Numbered from the stretch's first letter, positions 32,591 to 41,326 are shown. The stretch: 64,000 nt of DNA from an uncultured Allobosea sp. (GCF_945956895.1 NZ_CAMFJF010000014.1:1-64000), one strand, 5' to 3'. Translations and numbers: made by a program. Notes: generated from the sequence alone by a model not told the origin.

Positions 32591-32761
32591 TCAGGCGATC
32601 CGCGCGCCGCCAATGGCGCCGAGCAGCCACAGGATCAGGACGATCACGAGCACGAGACCGAGCACGCCGCCGAGCCCTGCCGACCCATAGCTGCGATGCC
32701 CGTAATAGCCGCCGCCTCCCAGCAGGAGGACGAGCAGGACGATGATGAGCACGGTGGACAT
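32591..32761 (-). CDS. DUF3309 family small membrane protein
   Basis: A 56-residue protein starting MSTVLIIVLLVLLLGGGGYYGH and ending LWLLGAIGGARIA. Two hydrophobic segments flank a glycine-rich turn with YYGHRSYG, the hallmark of DUF3309, widespread in proteobacteria and of unknown function. The ATG at 32761 and the stop at 32591 lie wholly in the gap between the cyclodeaminase and TctC-like genes. It is short enough to be missed by length filters, and an overlapping frame on the same strand is cysteine/serine-rich nonsense. Confidence 0.85.
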   Translation of the reverse strand: MSTVLIIVLLVLLLGGGGYYGHRSYGSAGLGGVLGLVLVIVLILWLLGAIGGARIA

Positions 32762-32852
32762 GGCGAATTCCCGTAGATGGGCGCCCCTTTCGGGCGCAGT
32801 CTAGCGGGAAACGCCGGCCGTGAAGACGCGGTTCCGCGGGGCCGGCTGCCGG

Positions 32853-33833
32853 TCATTCCACCTTGAGGCCGACCTCCTTGATCAGGTCGCCCCAGCGCTT
32901 CATTTCGGCCTGGAGGAAGGCGCCGAGCTCGGCCGGGCTGTTGCCGACCGGCTCGGCCGCGAGCGCATCCATCTTCGCGCGCACCGCAGGATCCGCGATC
33001 GCCGCCTTGGTGTCAGTCTGGATCTTGGCGATGACAGCGGGCGGTGTCTTGGCCGGGGCGAACAGCGCGAACCATGACGAGACGTCGAAGCCCGGCACGG
33101 TATCGGCGATGGGCGCAAACTCGGGCGCCGTCGGCGAGCGTTTCGCGGTGGTGATGCCGAAGCCGCGGACGGAGCCGGCGCGCACATGCGGCAACGCCTG
33201 CGGGATATTGTCGAAGATCAGGTCGATGCGGCCGCCGATCAGGTCCTGCGTCGCCTGCGCCGTGCCGCGATAGGGCACATGCACCATCTTGGTGCCGGTC
33301 AGCTTCTGGAACAGCTCGCCGCAGAGATGCACCGAAGTGCCGATGCCGGAGGAGCCATAGGTGAGCTTGCCGGGATTGGCCTTCGCATAGGCGATCAGCT
33401 CGGCGACATTCTTCACCGGCAGGTTGTTGTTGACGATCAGCAGGTTGGGGACCATCGCGACCATGGTGATCGGCGCCAGATCCTTGGCGGGGTCGTAGCT
33501 GAGCTTCTGGTAGAGATACTGGTTGGTCGCCATTCCCACTGAGACGATCAGGAAGGTGTCTCCGGTCGGCTCGGCCTTGGCGACGGCGTCCGTGCCGATA
33601 TTGCCGCCGGCACCCGGCCGGTTCTCGACCACGATATTGGTGCCCCAGCCCTGGCCGAGCTTGTCGGCCACGAGGCGCGCCAGCAGGTCGGTCGCGCCCG
33701 CCGGCGGAAACGGCACCACGAGCTTGAGGACGCGCCCCTGTGGCCATGGCTGCTGGCCGAAGCTGATGGAGGGGGCCGCGAGCAGGGCGCTGGTGCCGGC
33801 GAGAAGCGCGCGGCGGTCGATCTTCACGGTCAT
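32853..33833 (-). CDS. Tripartite tricarboxylate transporter substrate-binding protein (TctC/Bug family)
   Basis: A 326-residue periplasmic binding protein. The Tat-like signal (KIDRRALLAGTSALLAAPSISFG) is followed by the Bug-family body: LKLVVPFPPAGATDLLARLVADKL, VVENRPGAGGNIGTDAVAKA and VPYRGTAQATQDLIGG. Members bind carboxylates for TctAB transporters, but no permease is nearby. Orphan copies are common in this order and may serve in sensing. The ATG at 33833 has GGGAGG upstream. Confidence 0.9.
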   Translation of the reverse strand: MTVKIDRRALLAGTSALLAAPSISFGQQPWPQGRVLKLVVPFPPAGATDLLARLVADKLGQGWGTNIVVENRPGAGGNIGTDAVAKAEPTGDTFLIVSVGMATNQYLYQKLSYDPAKDLAPITMVAMVPNLLIVNNNLPVKNVAELIAYAKANPGKLTYGSSGIGTSVHLCGELFQKLTGTKMVHVPYRGTAQATQDLIGGRIDLIFDNIPQALPHVRAGSVRGFGITTAKRSPTAPEFAPIADTVPGFDVSSWFALFAPAKTPPAVIAKIQTDTKAAIADPAVRAKMDALAAEPVGNSPAELGAFLQAEMKRWGDLIKEVGLKVE

Positions 33834-33949
33834 CGATGTCCTCCCGGAGCGGCGCTCTGCGTCGCCATCGCGCAAGGCTGCAATTCGCCGCGGCGCTTGT
33901 CCAGCCGTCGCGCTTGACCGGCATGGACGGTCGCGGCGATTCTCCCGCC

Positions 33950-34888
33950 ATGCGCAACCTCTCCCGAATCGCAGGCTCTCTCGCCGCGCTTGCCCTCCTA
34001 TCGACGGCGGCATTTGCCCAATCGACTGCGGATCAGGAAGCGAAGACCCGCGCCGCCAATATCGCGGCCTGGCCCGATGCCGCCCGCTCGCTTTTCGGCC
34101 AGAAGACCGAGCCGGCGAGCATGCAGGCGCGCGCCATCGGCTCCTATGCACGCGGCTGCCTGGCCGGCGCCGAGGCGCTGCCGGTCGACGGGCCGAGCTG
34201 GCAGGTCATGCGGCTCAACCGCAACCGCAACTGGGGCCATCCCGCCCTGATCGACTATCTGGAGAAGCTCGCCCGCGACGTGCCGCGCATCACCGGCTGG
34301 CCGGGCCTGCTTGTCGGCGATATGTCGCAGCCGCGCGGTGGGCCGATGCTGACCGGCCATGCCTCGCACCAGATCGGGCTCGATGCCGATGTCTGGCTGA
34401 CGCCGATGCCGCGCGGCCGGCTCGATCGCGAGCAGCGCGAGAACATGTCGGCGGTCAACATGGCGCGCTCCGACTGGCGCGATGTCGATCCCCGCAACTG
34501 GACTCCGGCGCACACGAGGTTGATCCGCACCGTCGCGGCCGAGCCGAAGGTCGAGCGCATCTTCGTCAACCCGGCGCTCAAGGTCGCGCTCTGCCGCGAG
34601 GCCGGCGCCGACAAGAGCTGGCTGGACAAGGTGCGGCCGATCTGGGGCCACAACTACCATTTCCACATTCGGCTGGCCTGTCCGGCCGGGATGGCGAGCT
34701 GCCAGGGTCAGGAACCGCCGAATTTCGGCGATGGCTGTGGGGCGGAGCTCAGCGGCTGGGTCGAGCGCCAACATCAGGCGATCTTCAACCCGCCGAAGCC
34801 CAAGCCCGGACCGAAGCCCAAGCCGAAGCCGCCGATGTCGCTCGATGCCCTGCCGCCGGAATGCCGGCAGGTGCTGGTCTCGCGCTGA
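33950..34888 (+). CDS. mepA: Penicillin-insensitive murein endopeptidase MepA
   Basis: A 312-residue periplasmic LAS-type metallopeptidase that cuts D-Ala-mesoDap cross-links. The signal peptide is at residues 1-24 (AFAQS). Zinc ligands lie in TGHASHQIGLDADVW (His140, Asp147) and HNYHFHIRL. The C-terminal tail is a proline/lysine linker followed by PPECRQVLVSR. The ATG at 33950 begins a normal signal peptide; the frame extends 38 codons further but that part would place charged residues ahead of it. Confidence 0.9.
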   Translation: MRNLSRIAGSLAALALLSTAAFAQSTADQEAKTRAANIAAWPDAARSLFGQKTEPASMQARAIGSYARGCLAGAEALPVDGPSWQVMRLNRNRNWGHPALIDYLEKLARDVPRITGWPGLLVGDMSQPRGGPMLTGHASHQIGLDADVWLTPMPRGRLDREQRENMSAVNMARSDWRDVDPRNWTPAHTRLIRTVAAEPKVERIFVNPALKVALCREAGADKSWLDKVRPIWGHNYHFHIRLACPAGMASCQGQEPPNFGDGCGAELSGWVERQHQAIFNPPKPKPGPKPKPKPPMSLDALPPECRQVLVSR

Positions 34889-34905
34889 GCTTCGGCCTCG
34901 ATTGC

Positions 34906-35008
34906 CGTCATGCTCGGGCTTGACCCGAGCATCTCATGACCAGCGGTCGACGAACCTTTTTCGGCCAGAGATTCTCGGGTCTGCGCTTCGCTCCACCCGA
35001 GAATGACG
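34906..35008 (-). repeat. Composite palindromic element, inverted copy of that at 28276
   Basis: The right half, read on the minus strand, matches the left 41 bases of 28276-28369 with one difference. The left half (CGTCATGCTCGGG...CCCGAGCATCTCATGAC) is a second hairpin. It fills the gap between mepA and the extensin-like gene. Confidence 0.8.
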
Positions 35009-35020
35009 AGTCCAGTTATT

Positions 35021-36172
35021 TCAGCGCCGCGGTGGCACGCGCGCGGAGCTGTAGGCGAAGGGGTCGTTCTGCGGGTTGATCGGCAGCGCCTCCTCCGAGC
35101 CCTGCTGGTCCATGACGCCCGAGCCGCCGCCATCGCCGAAGGCGGCCTCTTCCTCCGAGGGCTCGACCGCGCCCGGCAGGGTGAGCGGCCCGCGCCGCTC
35201 GCTCGGCAAGGGCTGCGGCTGGAAGCGCCCCTGCTGCTGGCGCGCGTCGTATTGCTCCAGGAATCGCTGCTGCGCCTCGAGGTTGTGGTCCTGGCCGCGC
35301 CCGTTATTCGCGACCGGATAGCCGCCCTGCAAGGCACCGGGCGGGCGCAGGCCGCCGCTCGGCTGGCGCAGCATCGGCTCGCCGGCATAGGCTGTGGCGG
35401 CCTGGGTGCCGCCGCGCTGAGATTGAGGCACGGGGGCGCTCTGCGCGGAGATGTAGGGGCGCGCCGGGTCCGGTGGCGGCAGGTTGTAGTTCGGCGTGTA
35501 TTTGATGATCGGCTTGCAGATATGCCGGCCCTTGGAGTGCCGGGCGAGGTCGATATGGAAATGGTCATAGTGCATCGGATCGGCGCCCGGGCCGAGCACC
35601 GTGCCGAAATAGGTGCAGGCGCCGACGAAGATCTCGCGCAGGAAGTTCTGCTCCTCGGGCGAGCCGCGCCAGCCCTCCTTGACCGTGACGATGCGGTTGT
35701 CGTTCAGCCGGAAGGAGAACACGTCGACGGCATTGCCGAACGCGTGCTCGGAGGTGCGCGAGGTTCCCGTGCCGTTATTCATCGCCCGGCAGGAATAGGA
35801 GCCGGACCGGATCTCGATCACCTGCGCACCGAGGATGTTCATCGCGGCGGGCTGCACGACCTCGGCGAACCACTGGTCGGTAGTCGCCACGACCGGGCAG
35901 GCCAGCAGGGCAGCGCTCGTCAGGCTGACGCTGCCGTTCTGCAGGGCCGTGACCTTCAGGGGCTGCTGCATGCCGCAGGTCCCCGGCCCGTCGATCGGCT
36001 TGCCGCGCAGGCTGACATAGGAGGAGATCTGCACCTGGCGGGAGGCCATGCAGGCCGCTTCCGCCTGGTCGCGCCAGGCGGCCCGCTGGGGCTTCTGGAA
36101 CTTGCCGCAGCCCGCCAGGCCGGTTGCGCCGACGATGCCGAGTGCGATGAGGGCGAGATGTGCGCGTCGCAT
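35021..36172 (-). CDS. Extensin-like C-terminal domain protein
   Basis: A 383-residue secreted protein with a lipoprotein-like start (LIALGIVGATGLAGCGKF, lipobox Cys). The central extensin-like domain holds MNNGTGTSRTSEHAFGNAVDVFSF and the histidine-rich MHYDHFHIDLARHSKGRHICK, a zinc-binding pattern related to LAS peptidases (compare HxH in MepA). The C-terminal 150 residues are Gln/Pro-rich and probably disordered. A role in peptidoglycan turnover is inferred. It is convergent with mepA, whose zinc fold is similar. Confidence 0.85.
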   Translation of the reverse strand: MRRAHLALIALGIVGATGLAGCGKFQKPQRAAWRDQAEAACMASRQVQISSYVSLRGKPIDGPGTCGMQQPLKVTALQNGSVSLTSAALLACPVVATTDQWFAEVVQPAAMNILGAQVIEIRSGSYSCRAMNNGTGTSRTSEHAFGNAVDVFSFRLNDNRIVTVKEGWRGSPEEQNFLREIFVGACTYFGTVLGPGADPMHYDHFHIDLARHSKGRHICKPIIKYTPNYNLPPPDPARPYISAQSAPVPQSQRGGTQAATAYAGEPMLRQPSGGLRPPGALQGGYPVANNGRGQDHNLEAQQRFLEQYDARQQQGRFQPQPLPSERRGPLTLPGAVEPSEEEAAFGDGGGSGVMDQQGSEEALPINPQNDPFAYSSARVPPRR

Positions 36173-36569
36173 GACCCATCAAATGCGAAGCGCTTGGTGA
36201 ATGGTTTCTCAACCGACTGCGCCCCGGCCGCCACAGGCGCATTAACTTTGCCGCCGTGGTGAATCGGGGCTTAATGCGCCGGTCCGGGTCTTGACCGGTG
36301 CCGATTTCGACGGCCGAAGCCGCCGTCGGGATGTTGGCAAGATCAGCGTGGGGCGCCTTGGGTCTAACCATGGCGGAGCTGTGGCGAAGCGCGGGACAGT
36401 GCTCGCGACGAAATCGCGCAGTCAGAAATATCCCCAAATCTAATCAATGATTTAACCGATAATTAAGGGTGATGTAGCCTCCGCCGCCGGCCCGCCATGG
36501 TGCCGCCCCCTTGCGGCCTTCGTCAGTTCTGCTAGCCTTCACGACAGGTCAATGACACAGGAGGGTGTG
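36173..36569. other. 397-base gap before the 27-aa peptide gene
   Basis: No protein-coding frame or repeat stands out. The last 150 bases are AT-richer (36420-36470, with TTAACCGATAATTAAGG) and probably contain the promoter of the small peptide gene. Confidence 0.5.
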
Positions 36570-36653
36570 ATGAGTGTCACGCTACGTCTCGACCGATTGA
36601 TCATGGGTGCGGCCTTCGTTTTCATGATGGCGATCGTTCTGGGAGCGTTCTGA
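36570..36653 (+). CDS. 27-residue membrane peptide
   Basis: The peptide has a charged start (MSVTLRLDRLI) and one transmembrane segment (MGAAFVFMMAIVLGAF). The start ATG has a strong AGGAGG five bases upstream. A perfect terminator follows 47 bases after the stop. Together these form a free-standing transcription unit, which makes translation likely despite the length. Similar single-helix peptides occur in Hyphomicrobiales, but no function is known to me. Confidence 0.65.
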   Translation: MSVTLRLDRLIMGAAFVFMMAIVLGAF

Positions 36654-36694
36654 CAACCGGTCAGGCTCGAAGTCGCTAGGACCACAAGAGCAAT

Positions 36695-36737
36695 AAAAGC
36701 AACGCCGCCGGGTAATGTCCCGGCGGCGTTTTGTTTT
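36695..36737. terminator. Bidirectional intrinsic terminator
   Basis: AACGCCGCCGGG at 36701-36712 pairs perfectly with 36719-36730 around a TAATGT loop. TTGTTTT follows on the plus strand, and GCTTTTATTG on the minus strand. It serves the peptide gene and the convergent gene ending at 36763. Confidence 0.9.
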
Positions 36738-36762
36738 GCCGTGAGGTCTCAGGCGGACGTGC

Positions 36763-37062
36763 TCAGCTTTCCGGGCAGGCGGTTTCCGTCACTTCCCAGG
36801 ACATCATGTTGACCACCCGCCCGCAGGTCGCGACCTTGCGCCCCTGCGTGGTCCGGATGCAGGACTTGGAGCCTTCGGCGATCTTGCGGCCGTCGTTCCA
36901 GCAGAAGCAGAGTGGCTCCGGGGCCTGGGCGAGGCGCGGCTTGTCCAGCGCGATGGCCGGCTCGCTGGCAGCGGCCGCTTCGCTGAGCAGGAACAGGACA
37001 GCGAGTGCGAGCATGCAGCTCAGCACGCGATGTCGGCGAGGCCTCGGTCCGGATCCGGTCAC
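36763..37062 (-). CDS. Small exported cysteine-containing protein
   Basis: A 99-residue protein with an N-terminal basic stretch and signal sequence (MLALAVLFLLSEAAAASE). The mature part has four or five cysteines (LCFCWNDGRK, SCIRTTQGRK, ATCGRVV, TACPES) likely paired in disulfides. The start may be ATG 37062 or the ATG at 37014 directly before the hydrophobic stretch. Function unknown. It shares the bidirectional terminator with the 27-aa peptide gene. Confidence 0.6.
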   Translation of the reverse strand: MTGSGPRPRRHRVLSCMLALAVLFLLSEAAAASEPAIALDKPRLAQAPEPLCFCWNDGRKIAEGSKSCIRTTQGRKVATCGRVVNMMSWEVTETACPES

Positions 37063-37256
37063 GGCGCTCTCCCGGCGCCCCGCATGGCGAGACGGTCCCT
37101 CAGCTTACCATATCGGTCCAATCGCAACGAATAATTATGCACTGAATTGAAATAGTAAGGCATTTCAGTCTGTTAGCCGGATGGGGCCTTGCGCGGAATG
37201 CAGGCTCTCTCCATATTGGTCGGCGGTGAGCCCATTGGGGGGCTCCGGGAGGAACA

Positions 37257-38252
37257 ATGTCTCTGATTTCGCTCGCCCGTCGTGGACGTGCCGTCGCCCT
37301 GGTCACCGGGGCCCTGTTGCTCGTGCCGCTCGTTGCCGAAGCCCGTCCGGGCGGCGGCCGCAGCTCGGGCAGCCGTGGGTCGTTCACCAATAGCGCGCCG
37401 CCGTCGACCAACACGACACCGGGCGGCGCCCAGACTTTCCAGCGCTCGGCTCCGTCCTCGCCGGCTTCGCCGTCCATGGCTGGCCCCTCGGCCGCCGGCG
37501 CGGCTGCGGCGCAGGCTGCCCGGCCGTCCTTCGCCCGCAACATGATGATGGGCATCGGCGCCGGCCTGCTCGGCGCGGGTCTGTTCGGCATGCTCTCGGG
37601 CTCCGGCTTCTTTAGCGGCCTGGCCTCGCTTGCCGGCATGCTCGGCTTCGTTTTGCAGCTCGCATTGATCGCCGGTATCGTGGTGCTCGCCATCCGCTTC
37701 TTCCGCCGCCGTTCCGAGCCACAGCTCGCCGGCGCGGGCGCACCTTATGCCCGCCAGGGCTATGATGCGCCGCAGCCGCAGCCTGCCGCTTCCGCCATGG
37801 GCGGCTTCGGTGGCGGTGCCGCTGCTGCCGCCGCGCAGCCCCAGCCGATCGAGCTTTCGGGCGAGGATTTCAACGCGTTCGAGCGCCTGCTCGGCGAGAT
37901 CAACACCGCCTACTCGAGCGAGGACGAGGCTGGCCTGCGCCAGCGGACGACGCCCGAGATGTTCGGCTATTTCGACGAGGATCTGAGCGACAACGCCCGC
38001 CGCGGCGTCGCCGATCGCGTCTCCGACGTCAAGCTGCTGCAGGGCGACCTGTCTCAGGCCTGGAAGGAAGGGGATACCGATTACGCGACGGTTGCGATGC
38101 GCTTCAGCCTGATCAACGCGGTCTATGATCGCAAGTCCGGCAAGATCGTCGACGGCAGCGCCACGCAGGCCCAGGAGGTCCGCGAGTACTGGACCTTCCT
38201 GCGCGAGCGCGGCGGCGCCTGGAAGCTCTCGGGCATCCAGCAGACGGCCTGA
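37257..38252 (+). CDS. Tim44-like domain protein, membrane-anchored
   Basis: A 331-residue protein. It has a signal sequence or first membrane segment at about 10-28, a Ser/Pro/Ala-rich linker with [14 protein letters not shown], glycine-rich membrane helices at about 97-145, another linker and a C-terminal Tim44-like domain (about 200-331: [32 protein letters not shown]...[21 protein letters not shown]). Bacterial Tim44-like proteins are related to the mitochondrial import motor subunit and in alphaproteobacteria are thought to bind membrane proteins. GGAGG precedes the ATG. Single-gene unit with its own terminator. Confidence 0.85.
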   Translation: MSLISLARRGRAVALVTGALLLVPLVAEARPGGGRSSGSRGSFTNSAPPSTNTTPGGAQTFQRSAPSSPASPSMAGPSAAGAAAAQAARPSFARNMMMGIGAGLLGAGLFGMLSGSGFFSGLASLAGMLGFVLQLALIAGIVVLAIRFFRRRSEPQLAGAGAPYARQGYDAPQPQPAASAMGGFGGGAAAAAAQPQPIELSGEDFNAFERLLGEINTAYSSEDEAGLRQRTTPEMFGYFDEDLSDNARRGVADRVSDVKLLQGDLSQAWKEGDTDYATVAMRFSLINAVYDRKSGKIVDGSATQAQEVREYWTFLRERGGAWKLSGIQQTA

Positions 38253-38276
38253 GCGTCAGCGACGTGAGAGAATGAG

Positions 38277-38308
38277 AAACGGCCGGGGCGACCCGGCCGT
38301 TTTGCTTT
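38277..38308 (+). terminator. Intrinsic terminator after the Tim44-like gene
   Basis: ACGGCCGGG at 38279-38287 pairs with CCCGGCCGT at 38292-38300 around a GCGA loop, followed by TTTGCTTTG. Confidence 0.9.
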
Positions 38309-38403
38309 GCCCGGCTTTCGGGTGTTCCGCTGGCGAAGCCCGGCCTATTGCGCTACTGGCGAAGGTGCCTGCCTTCGCAGAGCCAGACCGGAGCCCGCCT
38401 TCC

Positions 38404-39219
38404 ATGAGTGATATGCGTCTCGTCGTCGTCGGTGCTGCCGGGCGGATGGGCCGGATGCTGATCCGCGCCATCGATCAGGCCGAGGGCTGTACGCTCGTGG
38501 CCGCGATCGAGCGCTCCGGCTCCGCCGCGCTCGGCGATGACGCCGGCATCCTCGCCGGCCTGCCGATGTCGAGCGTCAAGGTGACGAGTGATGCCGCCGC
38601 TGCCTTCGCCGCCGCCGACGGCGTCCTCGATTTCACCGCGCCGGAGGCGACAGTCGCTTTCGCGAAGCTCGCCGCTGATGCCGGTATCCTGCATGTCGTC
38701 GGCACGACCGGGCTTGAGCCCAAGCACCTGGCCGAGCTGGCCGAAGCGGCCAGGCGCACGCCGATCGTCCGCTCCGGCAATATGAGCCTTGGCGTCAACC
38801 TGCTGGCGGCTTTGGTGCGCAAGGTGGCCGCGACGCTCGGCTCCGACTGGGATATCGAGATCGTCGAGATGCATCATCGCATGAAGGTCGATGCGCCCTC
38901 CGGCACGGCAGTCCTGCTCGGCGAGGCGGCGGCCGAGGGGCGCACCGTCGATCTCGCGCAGCAGCGCGTCGCTGGCCGCGACGGCATCACCGGTGCGCGC
39001 GAGGCCGGCACGATCGGCTTCGCGGCGCTGCGCGGGGGCACGGTCGTCGGCGACCACAAGGTGATCTTCGCCGGCAGCGGCGAGCGGCTCGAGCTCGCCC
39101 ATGTCGCGGAGGATCGCAGCCTCTTCGCGCAAGGCGCGGTCAAGGCCGCGCTCTGGGGCAGGGGGCGCAAGCCCGGCCTCTATTCCATGGCCGACGTGCT
39201 CGGCCTCGACGCGCTCTGA
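38404..39219 (+). CDS. dapB: 4-hydroxy-tetrahydrodipicolinate reductase
   Basis: A 271-residue enzyme of lysine and diaminopimelate synthesis. The nucleotide site [11 protein letters not shown] is at 8-18. The catalytic/substrate signature is [15 protein letters not shown] (His-His with Lys), and the ending [10 protein letters not shown] is typical. The ATG at 38404 gives normal length; the open frame reaches 93 codons further upstream through the terminator and is not coding. alkB starts two bases after its stop. Confidence 0.96.
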   Translation: MSDMRLVVVGAAGRMGRMLIRAIDQAEGCTLVAAIERSGSAALGDDAGILAGLPMSSVKVTSDAAAAFAAADGVLDFTAPEATVAFAKLAADAGILHVVGTTGLEPKHLAELAEAARRTPIVRSGNMSLGVNLLAALVRKVAATLGSDWDIEIVEMHHRMKVDAPSGTAVLLGEAAAEGRTVDLAQQRVAGRDGITGAREAGTIGFAALRGGTVVGDHKVIFAGSGERLELAHVAEDRSLFAQGAVKAALWGRGRKPGLYSMADVLGLDAL

Positions 39220-39221
39220 CC

Positions 39222-39842
39222 ATGACCCGCGTCACCGTCGCGCCGGGCGTCGTCCACTGGCCGGGCCGGCTAGCGCCGGAGGAGCAGGCGGCGCTGGTGG
39301 CGGAGCTCAGGGCAGTGGCGCGCAAGGCGCCGTTCTTCCAGCCGCGCATGCCCAAGACTGGCACGCCCTTCTCGGTCCGCATGACCAATTGCGGCTCGCT
39401 CGGCTGGGTCTCTGACATCAATGGCTATCGCTACCAGCCGGATCATCCCGAGACCGGCGAGCCTTGGCCGATCATGCCGGCGCCGCTTCTCGATCTCTGG
39501 CGGGAGCTGGCGGGCTATCCGCATCCGCCCGAGGCCTGCCTCGTCAATTTCTACGCCGCCGGCGCCAAGATGGGCCTGCATCAGGACCGCGACGAGCAGG
39601 ATTTCGATGCGCCTGTCCTGTCGGTCTCGCTCGGCGATGCCGCGCTCTTCCGCATCGGCGGCACGACGCGCGGCGGCAAGACGACCTCGCTCAAGCTCGC
39701 TTCCGGCGATGTGCTGCTCTTCGGCGGCGAGGCGCGGCTGGCCTATCACGGCATCGACCGCATCCTGACGGGATCCTCGACGTTGCTGCCGGAGGGCGGG
39801 CGGATCAACCTGACCTTGCGGCGGGTAACGAAGCCGAAATAG
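39222..39842 (+). CDS. alkB: AlkB-family Fe(II)/2-oxoglutarate dioxygenase
   Basis: A 206-residue demethylase of the AlkB repair type. Iron ligands are His120 and Asp122 (GLHQDRDE) and His176 (AYHGID). The 2-oxoglutarate-binding Arg194 is in RINLTLRR. The nucleotide-recognition lid contains WVSDINGYRYQ, as in E. coli AlkB. It oxidises 1-methyladenine and 3-methylcytosine. It is packed against dapB, so it is probably co-transcribed and not under its own Ada control. Confidence 0.93.
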   Translation: MTRVTVAPGVVHWPGRLAPEEQAALVAELRAVARKAPFFQPRMPKTGTPFSVRMTNCGSLGWVSDINGYRYQPDHPETGEPWPIMPAPLLDLWRELAGYPHPPEACLVNFYAAGAKMGLHQDRDEQDFDAPVLSVSLGDAALFRIGGTTRGGKTTSLKLASGDVLLFGGEARLAYHGIDRILTGSSTLLPEGGRINLTLRRVTKPK

Positions 39843-39867
39843 ACTTCGTCCGGGCAGGCGCACCCTT

Positions 39868-39998
39868 TGTCATTCCGGGGCGCGTCGCAGGCGCGAACCC
39901 GGAACCCACGACTGGGTGGACCGCTCGTTGTCCGGCATCGAATGTCTCACCCGGTCGTGGGTTCCGGGTTCTTCGCTTCGCGAAGCCCCGGAATGACA
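39868..39998. repeat. Large nested palindrome, GTCATTCCGGG family
   Basis: The outer arms are a perfect 14-base inverted repeat (TGTCATTCCGGGGC at 39868, GCCCCGGAATGACA ending 39998). The inner arms of about 24 bases (beginning GAACCCGGAACCCACGAC) pair with one mismatch. A 131-base structure fills the alkB-TRIC gap. Confidence 0.85.
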
Positions 39999-40015
39999 AG
40001 GGTGGATCGTACCGC

Positions 40016-40636
40016 TTAATCAGGCGTCTTGCGCGGCAGGCTGGGGAAGGACCAGCCGAACAGGAGCGAGCCCGCCCGCAGGCCGAAGCCGGCCGCGAGG
40101 CCCCCGAGCATGACGACTGGAGCGGACAGGCCAAGACCGACGAGCAAAGCGGTCATGGCCGCTCCCGCCGTTGCAGCGGTGACGTAGAAGTCGCGGCTCC
40201 ACAGCACTATCGGCCGGTCGCCGGCGAGGATGTCGCGCAGGATGCCGCCGAAGGTCGCGGTCATCGCGCCGAGCGCGACGGCCGAGAGCACGGGCGCCGC
40301 GGCGTCGAGTCCCTTGAGCGTGCCGACGACGGCGAAGAGCGACAGGCCCGCGGCATCGGCCCAGATCAGCAGCTTGCGGCCGGCCCAGCCTTCGAGGACG
40401 CCGGGCCTCACATAGGCGAGGGCCCAGGCACCGAGCGCGACCACGGTGCAGGCGATGACATCGCTGGGATCGCGCACCCAGAAGATGCCGCGCCCGAGCA
40501 GGATGTCGCGCAAGGTTCCGCCGCCGACGCCGGTGACGGTCGCCAGCAGGATGAAGCCGAACGGGTCCATGCCCTTGCGGGCGGCGACGAGGGCGCCGGT
40601 CAGCGCGAAGATGGCGACGCCGGCGACCTCGAACAC
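40016..40636 (-). CDS. TRIC-type cation channel family protein (UPF0126)
   Basis: A 206-residue membrane protein with about seven helices. It has two internal UPF0126 repeats, each with a glycine-rich motif: FILLATVTGVGGGTLRDILLG in the first and GAMTATFGGILRDILAGDRPI in the second. Homologues are trimeric potassium-permeable channels. The stop lies 18 bases from the large palindrome. It starts just downstream of grpE on the same strand and may be transcribed with it. Confidence 0.85.
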   Translation of the reverse strand: MFEVAGVAIFALTGALVAARKGMDPFGFILLATVTGVGGGTLRDILLGRGIFWVRDPSDVIACTVVALGAWALAYVRPGVLEGWAGRKLLIWADAAGLSLFAVVGTLKGLDAAAPVLSAVALGAMTATFGGILRDILAGDRPIVLWSRDFYVTAATAGAAMTALLVGLGLSAPVVMLGGLAAGFGLRAGSLLFGWSFPSLPRKTPD

Positions 40637-40640
40637 GGCG

Positions 40641-41243
40641 TCAGTGCTGGGTCGGTTCGCCGGCCGGCGCTTCCGGAGCCTTGGGCGCGCCGGCGGAGAC
40701 GCCGACGAGCGCCGGGCGCAGGACGCGCTCGCCGATCTTGTAGCCGATCTGCACGACCTTCGAGACCAATCCCTTCGCGATCGTGGCGTCGGGCGCCTCG
40801 AACATCGCCTGGTGCAGGTTGGGGTCGAATTTCTCGCCCTGTGGGTCGATCTGGCGCACGCCGTGGCGCTCCAGCGTCTTGAGCAATTCGCGTTCAGTCA
40901 GTTCGACGCCTTCATGCAGCGCCTTCGCCGCAGCATCGGCTGCCTTCATCGCATCGGCCGGCAGGCTTTCCAGCGCCCGGCGCAGGTTGTCGGAGGAGCC
41001 GAGCATGTCGCGCGCGAAGCTGGTCACTGCATAGGCCTTGGCATCGGCGATCTCGCGCTCGGTGCGGCGGCGCAGGTTCTCCATCTCGGCGAGCGTGCGC
41101 AGCAGTTTGTCCTTGAGGTCGTCGCGCTCGGCCTGGAGCTTGGCGAGCTGCGCCGCGAGGCCTGCCTCGGCGGCGGCCGCCTGCTCGGGCGCGTCCGCGC
41201 CGACGTCGAGGTTGGGGTCTTCCGTCGCAGGGTTCTGCGTCAT
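40641..41243 (-). CDS. grpE: Nucleotide exchange factor GrpE
   Basis: A 200-residue co-chaperone of DnaK. A long N-terminal coiled coil ([31 protein letters not shown]) leads to a beta domain with [21 protein letters not shown] and the ending [21 protein letters not shown], the GrpE signature. The ATG at 41243 is chosen because the extra upstream codons cross a conserved palindromic repeat. dnaK is not in the window. Confidence 0.95.
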   Translation of the reverse strand: MTQNPATEDPNLDVGADAPEQAAAAEAGLAAQLAKLQAERDDLKDKLLRTLAEMENLRRRTEREIADAKAYAVTSFARDMLGSSDNLRRALESLPADAMKAADAAAKALHEGVELTERELLKTLERHGVRQIDPQGEKFDPNLHQAMFEAPDATIAKGLVSKVVQIGYKIGERVLRPALVGVSAGAPKAPEAPAGEPTQH

Positions 41244-41265
41244 TTTATCGTCACGTCCCTTTCTC

Positions 41266-41326
41266 AGCATTTTCGAGCGAAGTGGATACCGGTTCGCGTG
41301 AAGAAAATGCGGCAAATCAAGACTAG
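41266..41326 (-). repeat. Conserved Rhizobiales palindromic element upstream of grpE
   Basis: The GCATTTTC/GAAAATGC arms with inner GCGAA/TTCGC match the element at 22546-22608. It lies 23 bases upstream of the grpE start, in the same orientation as the argG copy. Confidence 0.8.

Noticed and set aside
31071-32630. 519-codon open frame on the minus strand
   Set aside because: Antisense to lapA and the ornithine cyclodeaminase gene, crossing a palindrome; composition is arginine/alanine/glycine-rich.
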